NCBI RefSeq assembly: GCF_001761485.1
Contig: NC_090772.1
Coordinates: 744,001 to 808,000 of the forward strand
Reading direction: 5' to 3'
DNA length: 64,000 bases
From: Yarrowia lipolytica
Lineage: Eukaryota > Ascomycota > Dipodascomycetes > Dipodascales
A program made the translations under genes and the position numbers. This document shows positions 1-9,891 of the stretch, piece after piece. The notes beneath the pieces were generated by a model. That model was not told where the DNA came from. It saw only the letters and a program-made list of their open reading frames with translations, and searched no databases. Positions within the stretch are counted from its first letter, which is position 1, and each line of letters opens with the position of its first letter.

Positions 1-1
1 A

Positions 2-190
2 TCTCCTCATGTTGCTGAAGAGATGGCGGTTTCTGACTCCACGGAGGAGCTGGAAGAATCCGAGCCCGATGCCATGAATGCGACAGTCTCTAGAATGGTT
101 GTACAGATTAGGACATTCATCACTTCAAGTACTCGTACTTGTACCCGTACATTGATTCACAAGTCGAACTCCGACATACTAATTAATTAA
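2..190 (+). CDS. Possible 3' end of an upstream gene (doubtful)
   Basis: This frame is open from the window edge to a TAA at 188-190. It begins with a plausible acidic stretch (STEELEESEPD) and then becomes Thr/Ser/Arg-rich. It may be the tail of a gene that starts before the window, or chance. The last third overlaps a TACTTGTA-type motif cluster and the TTAA repeat, which looks non-coding and lowers confidence. No family is recognised. Confidence 0.2.
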   Translation, partial: SPHVAEEMAVSDSTEELEESEPDAMNATVSRMVVQIRTFITSSTRTCTRTLIHKSNSDILIN

Positions 191-213
191 TTAATTAATT
201 AATTAATTAAATA
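181..213. repeat. (TTAA)n microsatellite
   Basis: About eight uninterrupted copies of the self-complementary tetramer TTAA. Confidence 0.9.
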
Positions 214-1135
214 AATTCTATACGTGCAAATACGAGTGTACCCTTGTACTGGGACTTCAGGTGAATTTGTACCTCACCGTCTTGTGTATTTCACCATCTT
301 CTACGTCACTGTCTTCACATTCTCTCATTCCGATTTTCCGGTTTTTTTTTCTTCTTTTTTTTCTCTGTTTTTTTTTTTCCATTTTTTTTTCGCCATTTTT
401 CAATTTTTTTTTAAATAATCCGGTGCTAACTTCTGAAACTGGTGGCAAAAAGTTAGGGTTGCTTGGAGAGCAAAATCGGATTTTCCGAAAAAGAAACATG
501 CAAAAAAGACTCGCCCCTGATTGGCCAGTTCCCCGATTTCGCACAGAAACCACCAACTGTCCAAAAGTGCTGGACCGCGCCTCGAACCAACGCCTCGGTG
601 TATGCACGGCCGTTAGTTACCCTACACGGTGCACCCCGCCAACGTGATTTTTGCCGAGGTAAACGTGGGGAAAACATGCATGAAAATAAGGTTTCCCACT
701 CTTGTGAAAAAGTAGAGAGAAAAGAGGGAGTTCTTGGAGGCGTTGAAGGTGGAAAAGGGGGGATTTCACGCGGAAATATCACCCATAAAGATCACGTGAT
801 CCCAACAGAGGTTCCGGCTTCTCTCTAGGACCGCTGCAGCTCGTTCTGGAGACATCTGTTCTACAATGTTCTCAATGTCAAAATCCAACGTATAAACCCT
901 AAACTACCACTTTCGTTTGAGTTCACCCTCCTCCGAATCTCTCCACAACTTTCTCCCTTGTATTTGCACAGTCTTTATAACTGACGACGGGACACTTCAA
1001 ACTACGAGTTACAGTAGACAAGCGACACAAAAACAGCAGCTACGACGACAGCGACACAAGCGACACAAACACAGCTCTCTCTCAAAAACACTACACAACA
1101 CTACACTACACAACACAACACAACACAAGGCAAAC
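191..1135. other. Intergenic region upstream of PEX13
   Basis: No convincing gene. It holds the end of a TTAA repeat, a T-rich tract at about 345-416, a GGTGGCAAAA at 441-450 (identical to the yeast proteasome-associated control element core), a TTAGGG at 453-458, a perfect TCACGTGA at 792-799 and AACCCTAAA at 895-903. The last 60 bases before PEX13 are an ACACTACA-rich leader. Short open frames in the T-rich tract are compositional artefacts. Confidence 0.6.
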
Positions 1136-2374
1136 ATGAGCGTGCCACGACCAAAACCATGGGAAGGCGCCTCTGGCTCTTCCGCAGCCACCGCGACACC
1201 GGCGGCAACAGCCACCCCGGCCTCCACAGACGCCGTGTCGTCTTCAGCCGGCAGCGCAACTGGAGCCCCCGAACTGCCGTCTAGACCCTCGGCCATGGGC
1301 TCTACCTCCAACGCCCTGAGCTCGCCTATGGGCTCTAGCATGAACTCGGGCTACGGAGGCATGAACTCGGGCTATGGCGGCATGGGCTCGTCTTATGGCT
1401 CCGGCTACGGATCATCATACGGCATGGGTTCGTCGTATGGCTCCGGCTACGGCTCGGGACTCGGTGGATACGGATCTTACGGAGGAATGGGCGGCATGGG
1501 AGGCATGTACGGCTCTCGATATGGAGGCTACGGCTCGTACGGAGGCATGGGGGGATACGGAGGATACGGAGGTATGGGTGGCGGACCCATGGGTCAGAAC
1601 GGTCTGGCAGGAGGTACCCAGGCCACATTCCAGCTGATCGAAAGCATCGTTGGAGCCGTGGGTGGATTCGCGCAGATGCTCGAGTCCACCTACATGGCGA
1701 CCCAGTCGTCCTTCTTCGCCATGGTCTCTGTTGCAGAGCAGTTTGGCAACCTGAAAAACACCCTCGGCTCGCTGCTCGGCATCTACGCCATCATGCGGTG
1801 GGCCCGCCGGCTGGTGGCAAAGCTGTCTGGCCAGCCTGTCACCGGTGCGAACGGCATCACTCCTGCCGGTTTCGCCAAGTTCGAGGCTACTGGCGGAGCG
1901 GCGGGTCCCGGAAGAGGTCCCCGGCCCTCGTACAAGCCGTTGCTCTTCTTCCTGACGGCCGTTTTTGGTCTGCCTTACCTGCTGGGTCGGCTGATCAAGG
2001 CGCTGGCCGCCAAGCAGGAGGGCATGTACGATGAGCATGGCAACCTGCTGCCTGGTGCCCAGATGGGAATGGGCGGCCCTGGTATGGAGGGTGGCGCCGA
2101 AATCGACCCTTCCAAGCTGGAGTTCTGCCGGGCCAACTTTGACTTTGTGCCCGAGAACCCTCAGCTGGAGCTCGAGCTGCGAAAGGGCGACCTGGTGGCG
2201 GTTCTCGCAAAGACAGACCCCATGGGCAACCCCTCGCAATGGTGGCGAGTGCGAACTCGGGACGGCCGAAGCGGATACGTGCCGGCCAACTACCTCGAAG
2301 TGATTCCTCGGCCTGCGGTTGAGGCTCCCAAGAAGGTGGAGGAGATTGGCGCCAGTGCCGTTCCCGTTAATTAG
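1136..2374 (+). CDS. PEX13: Peroxin 13, peroxisomal docking-complex SH3 protein
   Basis: Pex13 is an integral peroxisomal membrane protein of the docking/translocation machinery. It binds Pex14 and the PTS1 receptor Pex5. The 412-residue product has an Ala/Ser/Thr/Pro-rich N-terminus, a strongly Gly-Tyr-Met-Ser-rich segment at residues 72-150, and hydrophobic or amphipathic stretches at about 165-225 and 268-286. A C-terminal SH3 domain lies at about 331-390 (ANFDF, a Trp pair at 369-370, and GYVPANYL). The frame is open upstream to an ATG at 917, but 1136 is preferred: it gives a normal Pex13 N-terminus, and the upstream codons translate an ACA-repeat leader. The gene converges with the Laa2-like gene, 386 bases away. 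A TCACGTGA lies about 340 bases upstream. Identity is very secure from the SH3 plus YG-rich architecture; the start is less so. Confidence 0.93.
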   Translation: MSVPRPKPWEGASGSSAATATPAATATPASTDAVSSSAGSATGAPELPSRPSAMGSTSNALSSPMGSSMNSGYGGMNSGYGGMGSSYGSGYGSSYGMGSSYGSGYGSGLGGYGSYGGMGGMGGMYGSRYGGYGSYGGMGGYGGYGGMGGGPMGQNGLAGGTQATFQLIESIVGAVGGFAQMLESTYMATQSSFFAMVSVAEQFGNLKNTLGSLLGIYAIMRWARRLVAKLSGQPVTGANGITPAGFAKFEATGGAAGPGRGPRPSYKPLLFFLTAVFGLPYLLGRLIKALAAKQEGMYDEHGNLLPGAQMGMGGPGMEGGAEIDPSKLEFCRANFDFVPENPQLELELRKGDLVAVLAKTDPMGNPSQWWRVRTRDGRSGYVPANYLEVIPRPAVEAPKKVEEIGASAVPVN

Positions 2375-2760
2375 ACATGATATTTATTGCATATGTAAAC
2401 ACACATACTGGTGCGACTGCCTTGCACCGTTTTGGACGCGTAGATGGCGACGTAATCAAATGCACCCACTGGTTGCACTTTTTGAATACAAACTGAGGGA
2501 GATTGGTGGATCTACAAGTGCCTATACGAGCATATCTAAAGGCATACGATCAGTTGACCAACTTGTTGGTCTTCTGGTGCAAATCCAAGCACCTGGATAG
2601 ATCTACTGACATTCCAACCGTCAGTTGTGTAGTATGCAATAAATATTTGTCTATTTGATTCGTGGTCATTGTCGTTGTCGTTGTCGTTGTCGTAGTCGTT
2701 GTCGTAGTTGTTGTTTTCGTTATTCCAACCTCTGTTCACTCCGTTCACGGGGCACTCTGT
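2375..2760. other. Convergent intergenic region with GTTGTC repeat
   Basis: This is the shared 3' region of PEX13 and the Laa2-like gene. A hexanucleotide repeat, (GTTGTC)n with GTAGTC variants, lies at 2668-2716 and ends about 45 bases beyond the minus-strand stop codon. No gene is seen. Confidence 0.6.
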
Positions 2761-4179
2761 TCACTTCTTCTTACCGCCCTTCTTCAATCTCTGCTTCTGG
2801 GCAAACCCGACCATGTTCTCCACAACAGCTTCAAACGCCTCCTTGTTCTTGTATCCCAGCGCCAGCTTGTCTTCCCATTGCTTGAGCAGCAGCTTGGCCT
2901 CGGAGTTGGCCGTCTTGAGTTGGTTGACCAGCTCCTGAAGCTCTTCCTGCTCCATTCGTTCCCGCTGCTCGGGCCGAATCTCCACCAGCCGTAGCCACGA
3001 GTCGAGCTTGAGCTCGGTATCGACCGTCACAGGCGTCTGGGCACGTGACGAGTCTGTAGGAGTCGGGGTGGCCGCTCGAGAGCCGCCGGGGGGCGTCTTT
3101 CCATCAGTGCTATCTCTTGACTTGGACGTCTTGTCCAGCGACCGACGGCTTCGTCTGATGACTAAATGCTGTTTTTCCTTGCGAGGGAGCAGCTCGTCAA
3201 GATCCAGAGGCACCCCCACGTCTTTGAGAAGCAGTCGTCGAGTGAACGACTTCAGAAAGTTGAGTTCCGAAGTGGGAACCGAGCACAGAAGAGCGTAGAT
3301 CTGAGATGCAGACTCACTAAGCTCAAATTTCTGGCCTGCAGGCTCCTTGGGTTCGGGGAACACCTGTGCCAAGCCATTGTCCTCCAGAACAGACTTGGCA
3401 GCAAAAGAAAGAGAGGTGAAGGACGAAAACGAGTCGTCTGCAAGCACAGATTTGACCGATGGGGAAGCCTGGGGCATTGACAGATTCGTCTGAGACGCCA
3501 TCGGGGTCTCTTCACGTGACGTATCCAGCGTCGGAACTTGCTGGGCTTCAACAGCTTCAGTCTCCTGCATCTCCTCGAAATCATCAAAGTCTCCAAACTC
3601 GTCTTCGGATGCAAATTCTCCGAACGAAGACTCGGATTGGGGTGCCTCGGGAACGGCCAGATGATCAGCTTCGTCGTCGGCAGCTGCATTGTCCTCCATG
3701 GCGTCAACCTCAGCCTCCTCCTTCTGAACAGCTTCCTCAACCTCCTCCTCATCCACGTCCCCATCTTCGGTCATTTCAAGCACCTCTTTGGTTTCCAGCG
3801 CAATTGGCGAGTCCTGATGTCTGGTACTAGGGTCAATTGACAGTTTGTCGGTTCCGTTGGCGTCTTCCTTGATGTCCGTAGTGTCCTCCGTTTCCCCGAC
3901 CAGCTCATCATGTGATTTGACATGTGACTCGTCCACAGCCTCGGGTTCGTCACGTGACCCCTGCTCCTCCAGCTCCTCCTCCACATCATGGCCGGCATCT
4001 CCGCCAGCCTCCGCTTCCTCCTCTCCCTCAACTTCCAAATCAATCTGCTCCAAGGCATCCTGAACCTCGGACACGTCAATGGCATCGTCACGTGACACAG
4101 AAGCAACATCGACCTCGTCCTTCTCGTCACGTGACTCGTCAGCCGTCAAATCCACAAACGAAACTTCCTTTTCGCTCAT
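2761..4179 (-). CDS. Acidic aftiphilin/Laa2-like AP-1 accessory protein (tentative)
   Basis: The protein has 472 residues. The first 210 are strongly acidic. Two closely spaced FG[ED]F motifs (186-189 and 195-198, SFGEFASEDEFGDFDDF) are the type that bind the gamma-ear of the AP-1/GGA clathrin adaptors in aftiphilin and yeast Laa2. A predicted helical block follows at about 287-345, then a basic Ser/Thr/Pro linker (340-385). A C-terminal helical, coiled-coil-prone domain (390-465) ends in a Lys-rich tail. The motif arrangement suggests a cytosolic adaptor-associated protein in trans-Golgi/endosome traffic; this is inference, because outside the motifs I cannot match a family. The reading frame contains repeated S-R-D/E tripeptides written TCA-CGT-GA, which create E-box palindromes (see findings). 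The start at 4179 is the first ATG and is followed by MSEKEVSFVDL. Confidence 0.5.
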   Translation of the reverse strand: MSEKEVSFVDLTADESRDEKDEVDVASVSRDDAIDVSEVQDALEQIDLEVEGEEEAEAGGDAGHDVEEELEEQGSRDEPEAVDESHVKSHDELVGETEDTTDIKEDANGTDKLSIDPSTRHQDSPIALETKEVLEMTEDGDVDEEEVEEAVQKEEAEVDAMEDNAAADDEADHLAVPEAPQSESSFGEFASEDEFGDFDDFEEMQETEAVEAQQVPTLDTSREETPMASQTNLSMPQASPSVKSVLADDSFSSFTSLSFAAKSVLEDNGLAQVFPEPKEPAGQKFELSESASQIYALLCSVPTSELNFLKSFTRRLLLKDVGVPLDLDELLPRKEKQHLVIRRSRRSLDKTSKSRDSTDGKTPPGGSRAATPTPTDSSRAQTPVTVDTELKLDSWLRLVEIRPEQRERMEQEELQELVNQLKTANSEAKLLLKQWEDKLALGYKNKEAFEAVVENMVGFAQKQRLKKGGKKK

Positions 4180-5594
4180 TTTGTTGTAGTGAAGAGAATC
4201 GGATGAACACCTCTTCTCTTCATACCTAGGGTCTTGGATCTGGGGTTAGAGTTGTGTCTTTGGTTCGATTCCTCGATGGGCGGTTTTATATTATTGATAA
4301 TATTTGTTGTAGAGACAATTGGAAAAAACCAGGTTGATCGGTGGGACGATGAAAATACATTGGAAAATTTGATTTCTCAAAATCAGTTCTTTATCACTCA
4401 CTAATTGGACTCTTTCTCCATCACTTTATGTGAGATACGTGGACGTTTTTGGGTGGGTGTTTTAAGCCGGGAATTAGTACAAGTAACTAACATTTTATTT
4501 GTTGAATTTAGTTAGGATGAAGGGACAGTGTCGGAGAATTATGGAGCTGTATAATACCCGAATTTGATATATCAAAAAGATGAGATTTTTGCGCAGATTC
4601 TAATGGTATATCAATAATGTCTGCGTCACGTCCATAGAGCTGAACAACTGGACATGAAACAATCTATATTTCTTAGACTAACTCCAAAACATGGAAATTC
4701 GAATGAGATCAGAGGCAAGTCGAAGGAGAAGAAAAAGTGCCAAATGGGGATGGTCAAAGAGACCGGTCATGTGACTCTGGGTTAGGGCATTTTATGGTGG
4801 TGATGATACGAAAAACAAAAAAAAAAACCATCGAAAAATCGAAAAATACGAAAAACAAAAAAAAAAAAATCGAAAAATAATCGAAAAATACGAAAAAAAT
4901 ACGAAAAAAATACGAAAAAATACGAAAAAATACGAAAAAATACGAAAAACAAAAATAAAAATAAAAATAACCCCCCCCCAAAATACAAAATAAAACACGA
5001 CAAAAGCCGATTGAAATGCAGTCAGATACCTTGACAGTTGCGCGCTATAGATACAAATGCTGGGAGTGGTGTTGTGCTTAGCCCCCCCCTCATAAGGTGT
5101 AATCACGTGATCTACGAGCCGCCACTTTTCTCCCCTTCCAGTTCAAGTTGTGTTGGCGACTTGGTTGCATTTTTCGCGTCTGCCAGGCAGTTACAATACA
5201 ATACAAAACATAGCAACTAGCTCAATAACAGGCAATGGAAAGAGTCAATAAATCATCGGATTAGTCATCGAGTAGGTCATGTGACGCCCCTACACGTGTA
5301 CGTGTACGTGTTGGATATAGGTATTGTTTGTCTGTGCACGTGATCCACTCTACCCCCGCCAGTCTCACGTGCTTACCGCAATTACCCCGCTGCTTACGTG
5401 TCCCGCATTCTGCAGACCCTGGTTTGAGTTTGTCAGGGTTCGAAGACACCAGTGGCAGCAGTTTGGTGGCAGAACCAAGGGACACAGAAACGGCGTTAAA
5501 ACGGCCTAGAAACGACGCAGAAACGACGCAGAAACGACACAATCATCACAAACATCACAAATAAGACAAACCCATCCTACTTCACACCTCCAAC
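4180..5594. other. Divergent promoter region with A-rich decamer tract
   Basis: This 1.4-kb region lies between two divergent genes. It contains an A-rich tract at 4806-4970 built on ATACGAAAAA, immediately followed by nine C residues (4971-4979). A second C8 run lies at 5082-5089, and TCACGTGA at 5103-5110. CACGTG also occurs around 5295, 5335 and 5365. A GGGTTAGGGC lies at 4779-4788. No gene is seen; the Phe/Tyr-rich frames here are read from the A-tract. Confidence 0.6.
4806..4979. repeat. (ATACGAAAAA)n-type A-rich tandem tract ending in C9
   Basis: Irregular 8- to 11-base units of the form TACGAAAAA or TCGAAAAA are repeated about a dozen times. They grade into (AAAAT)n and stop abruptly at a run of nine C. 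Purines are almost all on the plus strand. Confidence 0.9.
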
Positions 5595-6749
5595 ATGCTC
5601 ATCTCTTCCGTGGCAGTGTGGAGCATTTTGCCGTCGGTGTTGGCGCCCATCATCCAGTGGATCTACGAGAAAATGAAGTATCCGGTGGGCGAGCGACCGA
5701 CAATCAAAAGCAAGCAGAACCTGCGACAACGCATCATTTTGACCATTGGCATCTTTTTGCTGGCGTTCCGGGTGGCTCAGGGCTACTACGATGTCACTAA
5801 AGACAACTCGGACCTTTCGTACCAACAGAGTCACTACCATGCTCTGAATCTGACCTCCACGGCCCTGCCCCGTGATATTCGTCGACAGTACAAGAAGTTG
5901 TCTGTGACCAACCACCCCGACAAGGCCCGAAGCCTTGGAAAAGACCCCAAGCAGGCCGAAGACGACTTCATCGAGCTCAAGACCTCGTACGAGATTCTCA
6001 GCGACCCCAAACTCAAGTTTGGCTACGACCGATTCGGACCCACGTTCGTCGACAAGATCAAGCAGCTCATCAAACAACAGGAGGAGGGCTCTCACTTCGA
6101 GTCCAAGAGCCAGAAATCCAAGAAACAGAAGGAGGAGTCTGCCATTTCCGACTGGGAAGTGTTGTCGACCGGCGTCAAGAACGCCATGGCCGAGCACGGA
6201 CTCACCTTTGCCGTTCTGCTCTTCCTTTGGGTCTTTGGAATGGCGCCCACCGGCCGATTCTGGCGATTCTACTTTCTGGGATGTCAGGTTCTCATTGAAC
6301 TGACCATCTACACCCGTCCCGAGGACAACCGAATCATCCAGGTGCTCGAGTGGTTCCACGCCTATGGATTCCTCAAAAAGATCCAGCTGCCTTACCAGTT
6401 GATTTCTGTGCTGCGAAAGATTCTGCCCGAGTTCCTTCTTGGAGCCATGCAGCTCTATCTACCGCTGATTGAGCTGTTCTTTGGACACAAGAAGGCCGAC
6501 GAAATCAGACAGACCAGCATTGCCAAGACCGGCAAGCTCAAGCCCCAGGACATTGAAAACGTGTCTACCCTCGTGGACCAGGTGTACTTTGAGGCCAAGA
6601 ATGCTCTGGACTGGGAACTCATTGCTTTCCCGAGTGAGCAGAGCAGAAAGGATGTTCGAGACCAGACCATTCAGGATATGATGGTCATGAAGGTGGATGA
6701 AGACCCTGAGGTGAAGGAGGCTTACCGGGAGTTGAATGTTCCTGTCTAA
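5595..6749 (+). CDS. ER-type transmembrane J-domain (DnaJ) protein, Erj5-like
   Basis: J-proteins stimulate Hsp70 ATPase activity. The 384-residue product begins with a hydrophobic N-terminus (1-23) and a transmembrane segment at 46-64 (IILTIGIFLLAFRVAQGYY). A complete J-domain lies at about 80-150, with the catalytic HPD at 107-109. A charged linker (150-185) follows, then more hydrophobic segments around 203-240 and 275-296. This membrane-J-membrane plan fits fungal ER-membrane J-proteins such as Erj5 and its fission-yeast relative, which support folding with the lumenal Hsp70. The ER location and the Erj5 relationship are inferred from architecture. The start is the first ATG, after an ACAAACATC-type leader. 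An E-box TCACGTGA lies about 490 bases upstream. Confidence 0.75.
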   Translation: MLISSVAVWSILPSVLAPIIQWIYEKMKYPVGERPTIKSKQNLRQRIILTIGIFLLAFRVAQGYYDVTKDNSDLSYQQSHYHALNLTSTALPRDIRRQYKKLSVTNHPDKARSLGKDPKQAEDDFIELKTSYEILSDPKLKFGYDRFGPTFVDKIKQLIKQQEEGSHFESKSQKSKKQKEESAISDWEVLSTGVKNAMAEHGLTFAVLLFLWVFGMAPTGRFWRFYFLGCQVLIELTIYTRPEDNRIIQVLEWFHAYGFLKKIQLPYQLISVLRKILPEFLLGAMQLYLPLIELFFGHKKADEIRQTSIAKTGKLKPQDIENVSTLVDQVYFEAKNALDWELIAFPSEQSRKDVRDQTIQDMMVMKVDEDPEVKEAYRELNVPV

Positions 6750-7935
6750 CTGACCAGACGATGCTGACTGTTAGTTCGAGGCGAGCACGAGATTACGTGG
6801 GGCACAACCAAATGCAGATGAGCCATCAAGCTGATCCACTTGCTGGCGACTACTCCGGTCCATGACAAGATACGGAGGATGCAAATTACTGAACCGGTTG
6901 GCTACCCCGACCACTGTTCCTCTGCCGTGTTATAAACTAATATATATATATATATGTATGTCCTTTGGGGGTTGCGAGTGTTGAAGATGACCGCCACTTG
7001 GACCAAGCTGTAGAGAACCACCATAGACTAGCCAGATGCAGACAATGATCAAAAAGTTGTTTTCGTTATGCTATGCTATGCTATGCTATAATGGACCCAT
7101 TAATGGCTCTGGATATGAAGCTCTGAAACAGACCACTCTTCAAGACGTCAATCCCAGTTGGCGGTTTGTTCCTGTAGAGTTATCAATGCCCAGGTGGTCA
7201 GTTGGAGCTCATACTGCACATAGTACCAGACAGAATCCGTGTCTATTGTGCAGTGTGTAGATCTATAGAGTCTAGTGTAGCTCCTTGGAGCCGATAACAT
7301 TCAATATCCCCAATTGCTCCTTCATCTTGAATGCAATGCAGTGCTTATGGCCCATAGAATATAGTGAAGTTTTAGATGCCAGGATTGGAGAGAAGACGGT
7401 TAAACACGATGGAGAAATCTCAGCCGCGAGCGGCAAGTCAAGAACCCGGTCATTTGGAGGTGAATAAAAACGAAAACGAACTCCCCGACGGTCTCAGATC
7501 AGTTCTTCGCCCTGAAAATGAACTTGTTTACCTGCGCATGCACCTGCGCCTGTACTCTATGCGATCCACCCGAGGAGGACAAGAATTCTCATAAACGAAA
7601 TGAACAAGGTACCCTTCTGCGGCTGCTGTGCTATGAATGTGATTTTAGACATCTCTATCGGCAGTAGTGTCGTTCTGGACGATCTGATCATATAGCTTGA
7701 AATACAGAACGAGATCCAGAGGAGATCCAGAGGAGATGTAGAGGAGATACATGGTCAGGGAGTTGGCAAGAACTTAACCAATGTGTTATAGTACATTCTA
7801 AATCCTGGACTTTTGCCCATTTGAGACCTTTGACAACCGCCCTTCCATCTAGTCTATGCACATAATGGTAGAAACTCCAAGACCGATATAAAAGTACACC
7901 AGTCTCTCCCCTATCTATCCACAACCATCACAAGA
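6750..7935. other. Intergenic region, no gene seen
   Basis: It contains an AT dinucleotide run at 6939-6955, a (TATGC)n run near 7068-7090 and a short GAGATCCAGAG repeat around 7710-7750. A TATA-like GATATAAAAG at about 7885-7893 lies some 45 bases upstream of the next start codon. No open frame looks like a protein. Confidence 0.55.
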
Positions 7936-8595
7936 ATGCTTCCTCTACTGGTGATTTCCGCCATTTCCAGCTTCACTCTCAGCGGTCTGGTTCTTCTGCT
8001 GCCCCGACTTTCCAGCCTCTTCCAACTGCTAGTCACCTGGACAGTGCTTTCTGGAGCGGCTGGAGCGTGTTGGTTTTCGTGTTTCTGCGTGCTCAAGTAC
8101 TCGCCCACGCTCTACACGCCGTCACTGGCCATTCTCGTCTCCTCAGCCGTCTTCCATCTCTGCAACACCACCTATCTATGCGCCATCACCTGGTACCGAA
8201 TGGTGGGCACCAAAAAGTCCCGAAAGGCCCGTCAGGAGAAATTCATTCAGCACGAACGAATTCTCTCCGAGTACCGAGACCTGGCCAAAACCGAGTGGGA
8301 CAAATGCTATGCTGGAGACAGCACCTGTTATGAAGATACAGACGGAGTTGACATCAGCAGTATGGATGTCGATTGTGAAAATGGACGGTTCTCGTCGTCC
8401 ATGGAATCCATCATGTCCACAATGGGTTCCGTCTCCATCACCACCGATCTTACTCCCGAAGTGTCGCCCACTCTTCCCTTTCCTAGTTTCTGTCGAACCC
8501 CGGAGATTTCAATCTTCAAGAATCGAGATAGCATCACCTGGGACGAGATCCGCAATGTGGATTTCCTGTGCGACCATGTTGAGCGGATGGTCTAG
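7936..8595 (+). CDS. Orphan small membrane protein
   Basis: The protein has 219 residues and no family I recognise. Three hydrophobic segments lie at about 4-22, 28-52 and 58-87. A Lys/Arg-rich patch follows (92-103, GTKKSRKARQEK), then a long polar, acidic and Ser-rich tail with no further membrane segments. This suggests a membrane-anchored protein with a cytosolic C-terminal half of about 125 residues. The ATG is preceded by a TATA-like element 45-50 bases upstream, and the codon use (CGA for Arg, GAG for Glu) resembles that of its neighbours, supporting a real gene. It may be specific to the Yarrowia clade. Confidence 0.65.
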   Translation: MLPLLVISAISSFTLSGLVLLLPRLSSLFQLLVTWTVLSGAAGACWFSCFCVLKYSPTLYTPSLAILVSSAVFHLCNTTYLCAITWYRMVGTKKSRKARQEKFIQHERILSEYRDLAKTEWDKCYAGDSTCYEDTDGVDISSMDVDCENGRFSSSMESIMSTMGSVSITTDLTPEVSPTLPFPSFCRTPEISIFKNRDSITWDEIRNVDFLCDHVERMV

Positions 8596-9069
8596 CGAGA
8601 GCGTCTAGAAATTGCACCCCAAATGCCAGCTTACTTCTCAGCAGTGTTAACACAGTCATTGTTGAAAGACTTGGTGTAGATAGAAGATATGTTATGAGAG
8701 TGTTGTACGAATACTTGTAGAGTGCTGTGATATTGTTGTACAAGTAGATTGATGCAGAGATTGTTGATCTTTTGTTAAATGCCTATAATGTCGAACTTGT
8801 GGGTGGGTCCAGGTGGGAACAGTCCAGTTCAGGACTTCACAACCGTGACTAGGAGCACTATAAGACTTGTCAAGTGCTTCAATGATGTCAATTGATGGTC
8901 GGTCGTGTCTGTAACTTCCCTCATTGATGTTATGGTCGTTTTAGAGGTCGGCTGTGGTTTTTTTCGGGCTGCAATCGATGAAAGAACTGTGAACGTGGAA
9001 CTTTTCAGTCTACTCGCTTCGTTCACGGATCCGTCTCACTGCGTCCACTCGCTCACTGCGTCCACTCGC
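8596..9069. other. Convergent intergenic region
   Basis: It holds two oppositely oriented copies of the 8-mer TACTTGTA (8712-8719 and, reversed, 8739-8746) and, next to the minus-strand stop codon, a 17-bp direct repeat of TCACTGCGTCCACTCGC around 9036-9075. No gene is seen. Confidence 0.5.
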
Positions 9070-9411
9070 TCACTGGATCTTGACACCCGCAACCTCCGCC
9101 TGCTGCAGCAACCACACCGCCCCCAGGCTGATAAACAAGTGGAAGAAGCCCAAGACGTGCGCAAAGACAATCTGGAACACAGACACCATGACAACCTGGA
9201 AGTAGACGTAGGGAAACGAGACCGTCTTCTTGTTGAGTTTCTGCCAGGTGGTGAGGAGCAGAAAGGCGTGAGCCACCAGAGCCAGAATGGACAGCGGCAT
9301 TTCGATGTGCAGGTAGGAGATGACGGCCAGCAGCGTGGACACGACCATCAGAATGGCCGCCACGAACGGGTAATCTTCCTGCGGCTTGTAATTGAATTCC
9401 TTTGGTGGCAT
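9070..9411 (-). CDS. Small four-helix membrane protein, unknown function
   Basis: The protein has 113 residues and is almost entirely hydrophobic. Membrane segments lie at about 15-33, 39-57, 66-84 and 86-104, after a short polar N-terminus (MPPKEFNYKPQED). It ends in a brief polar tail. I do not recognise the family. A start at 9411 gives a clean soluble N-terminus; the frame does not extend convincingly upstream. The 17-bp repeat described for the neighbouring interval runs into the stop codon. Confidence 0.6.
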   Translation of the reverse strand: MPPKEFNYKPQEDYPFVAAILMVVSTLLAVISYLHIEMPLSILALVAHAFLLLTTWQKLNKKTVSFPYVYFQVVMVSVFQIVFAHVLGFFHLFISLGAVWLLQQAEVAGVKIQ

Positions 9412-9550
9412 GTTGGGTGAAAGGGAGGTGGCGATCTCTACAGAATCTTGAGATGTTGTTCAATCTCGGCTCGGAGTTAACATGGGAGTTTAATGCCGGT
9501 TGGGAGTAGTTGGGGTTCTAACTATAGTGCTGCAGCTTTGAATGAAGTTT

Positions 9551-9591
9551 GAATAAAATGAATAAATAAAATAAATGAATAAATAAATGAA

Positions 9592-9622
<31 letters not shown>

Positions 9623-9625
9623 ATT
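9551..9625. repeat. (AAAT)n microsatellite
   Basis: About 18 copies of AAAT, interrupted early by a few AATG variants. Confidence 0.9.
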
Positions 9626-9891
9626 TATTCATGTTGGCCAAGTTGAAGGGGGCTAACTGAAGCTGAGTAATGGAGCGTCTGAGAATGTTGATGATGTCAG
9701 TGGAGTATTTTGTTAACAATATATTTCATTTTGTTTGAGCTTCCTAAGTAAAGATATCGACAAGTAGGGGGAAAAGTACAACCAATTTCCGGAGAAGAAG
9801 GACCTAAAAAAGTCCACCCAGATATGAAGATGATTCAATGAATCTATAAGGAGCTGATTTCAGACTACTTTTCTCGTTTGACTCTCAAATG

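Noticed and set aside
257-647. Overlapping frames rich in Phe or Lys near the left end
   Set aside because: They come from the T-rich tract and exist on both strands.
4754-5106. Phe/Tyr/Val-rich frames
   Set aside because: They are translations of the A-rich decamer repeat.
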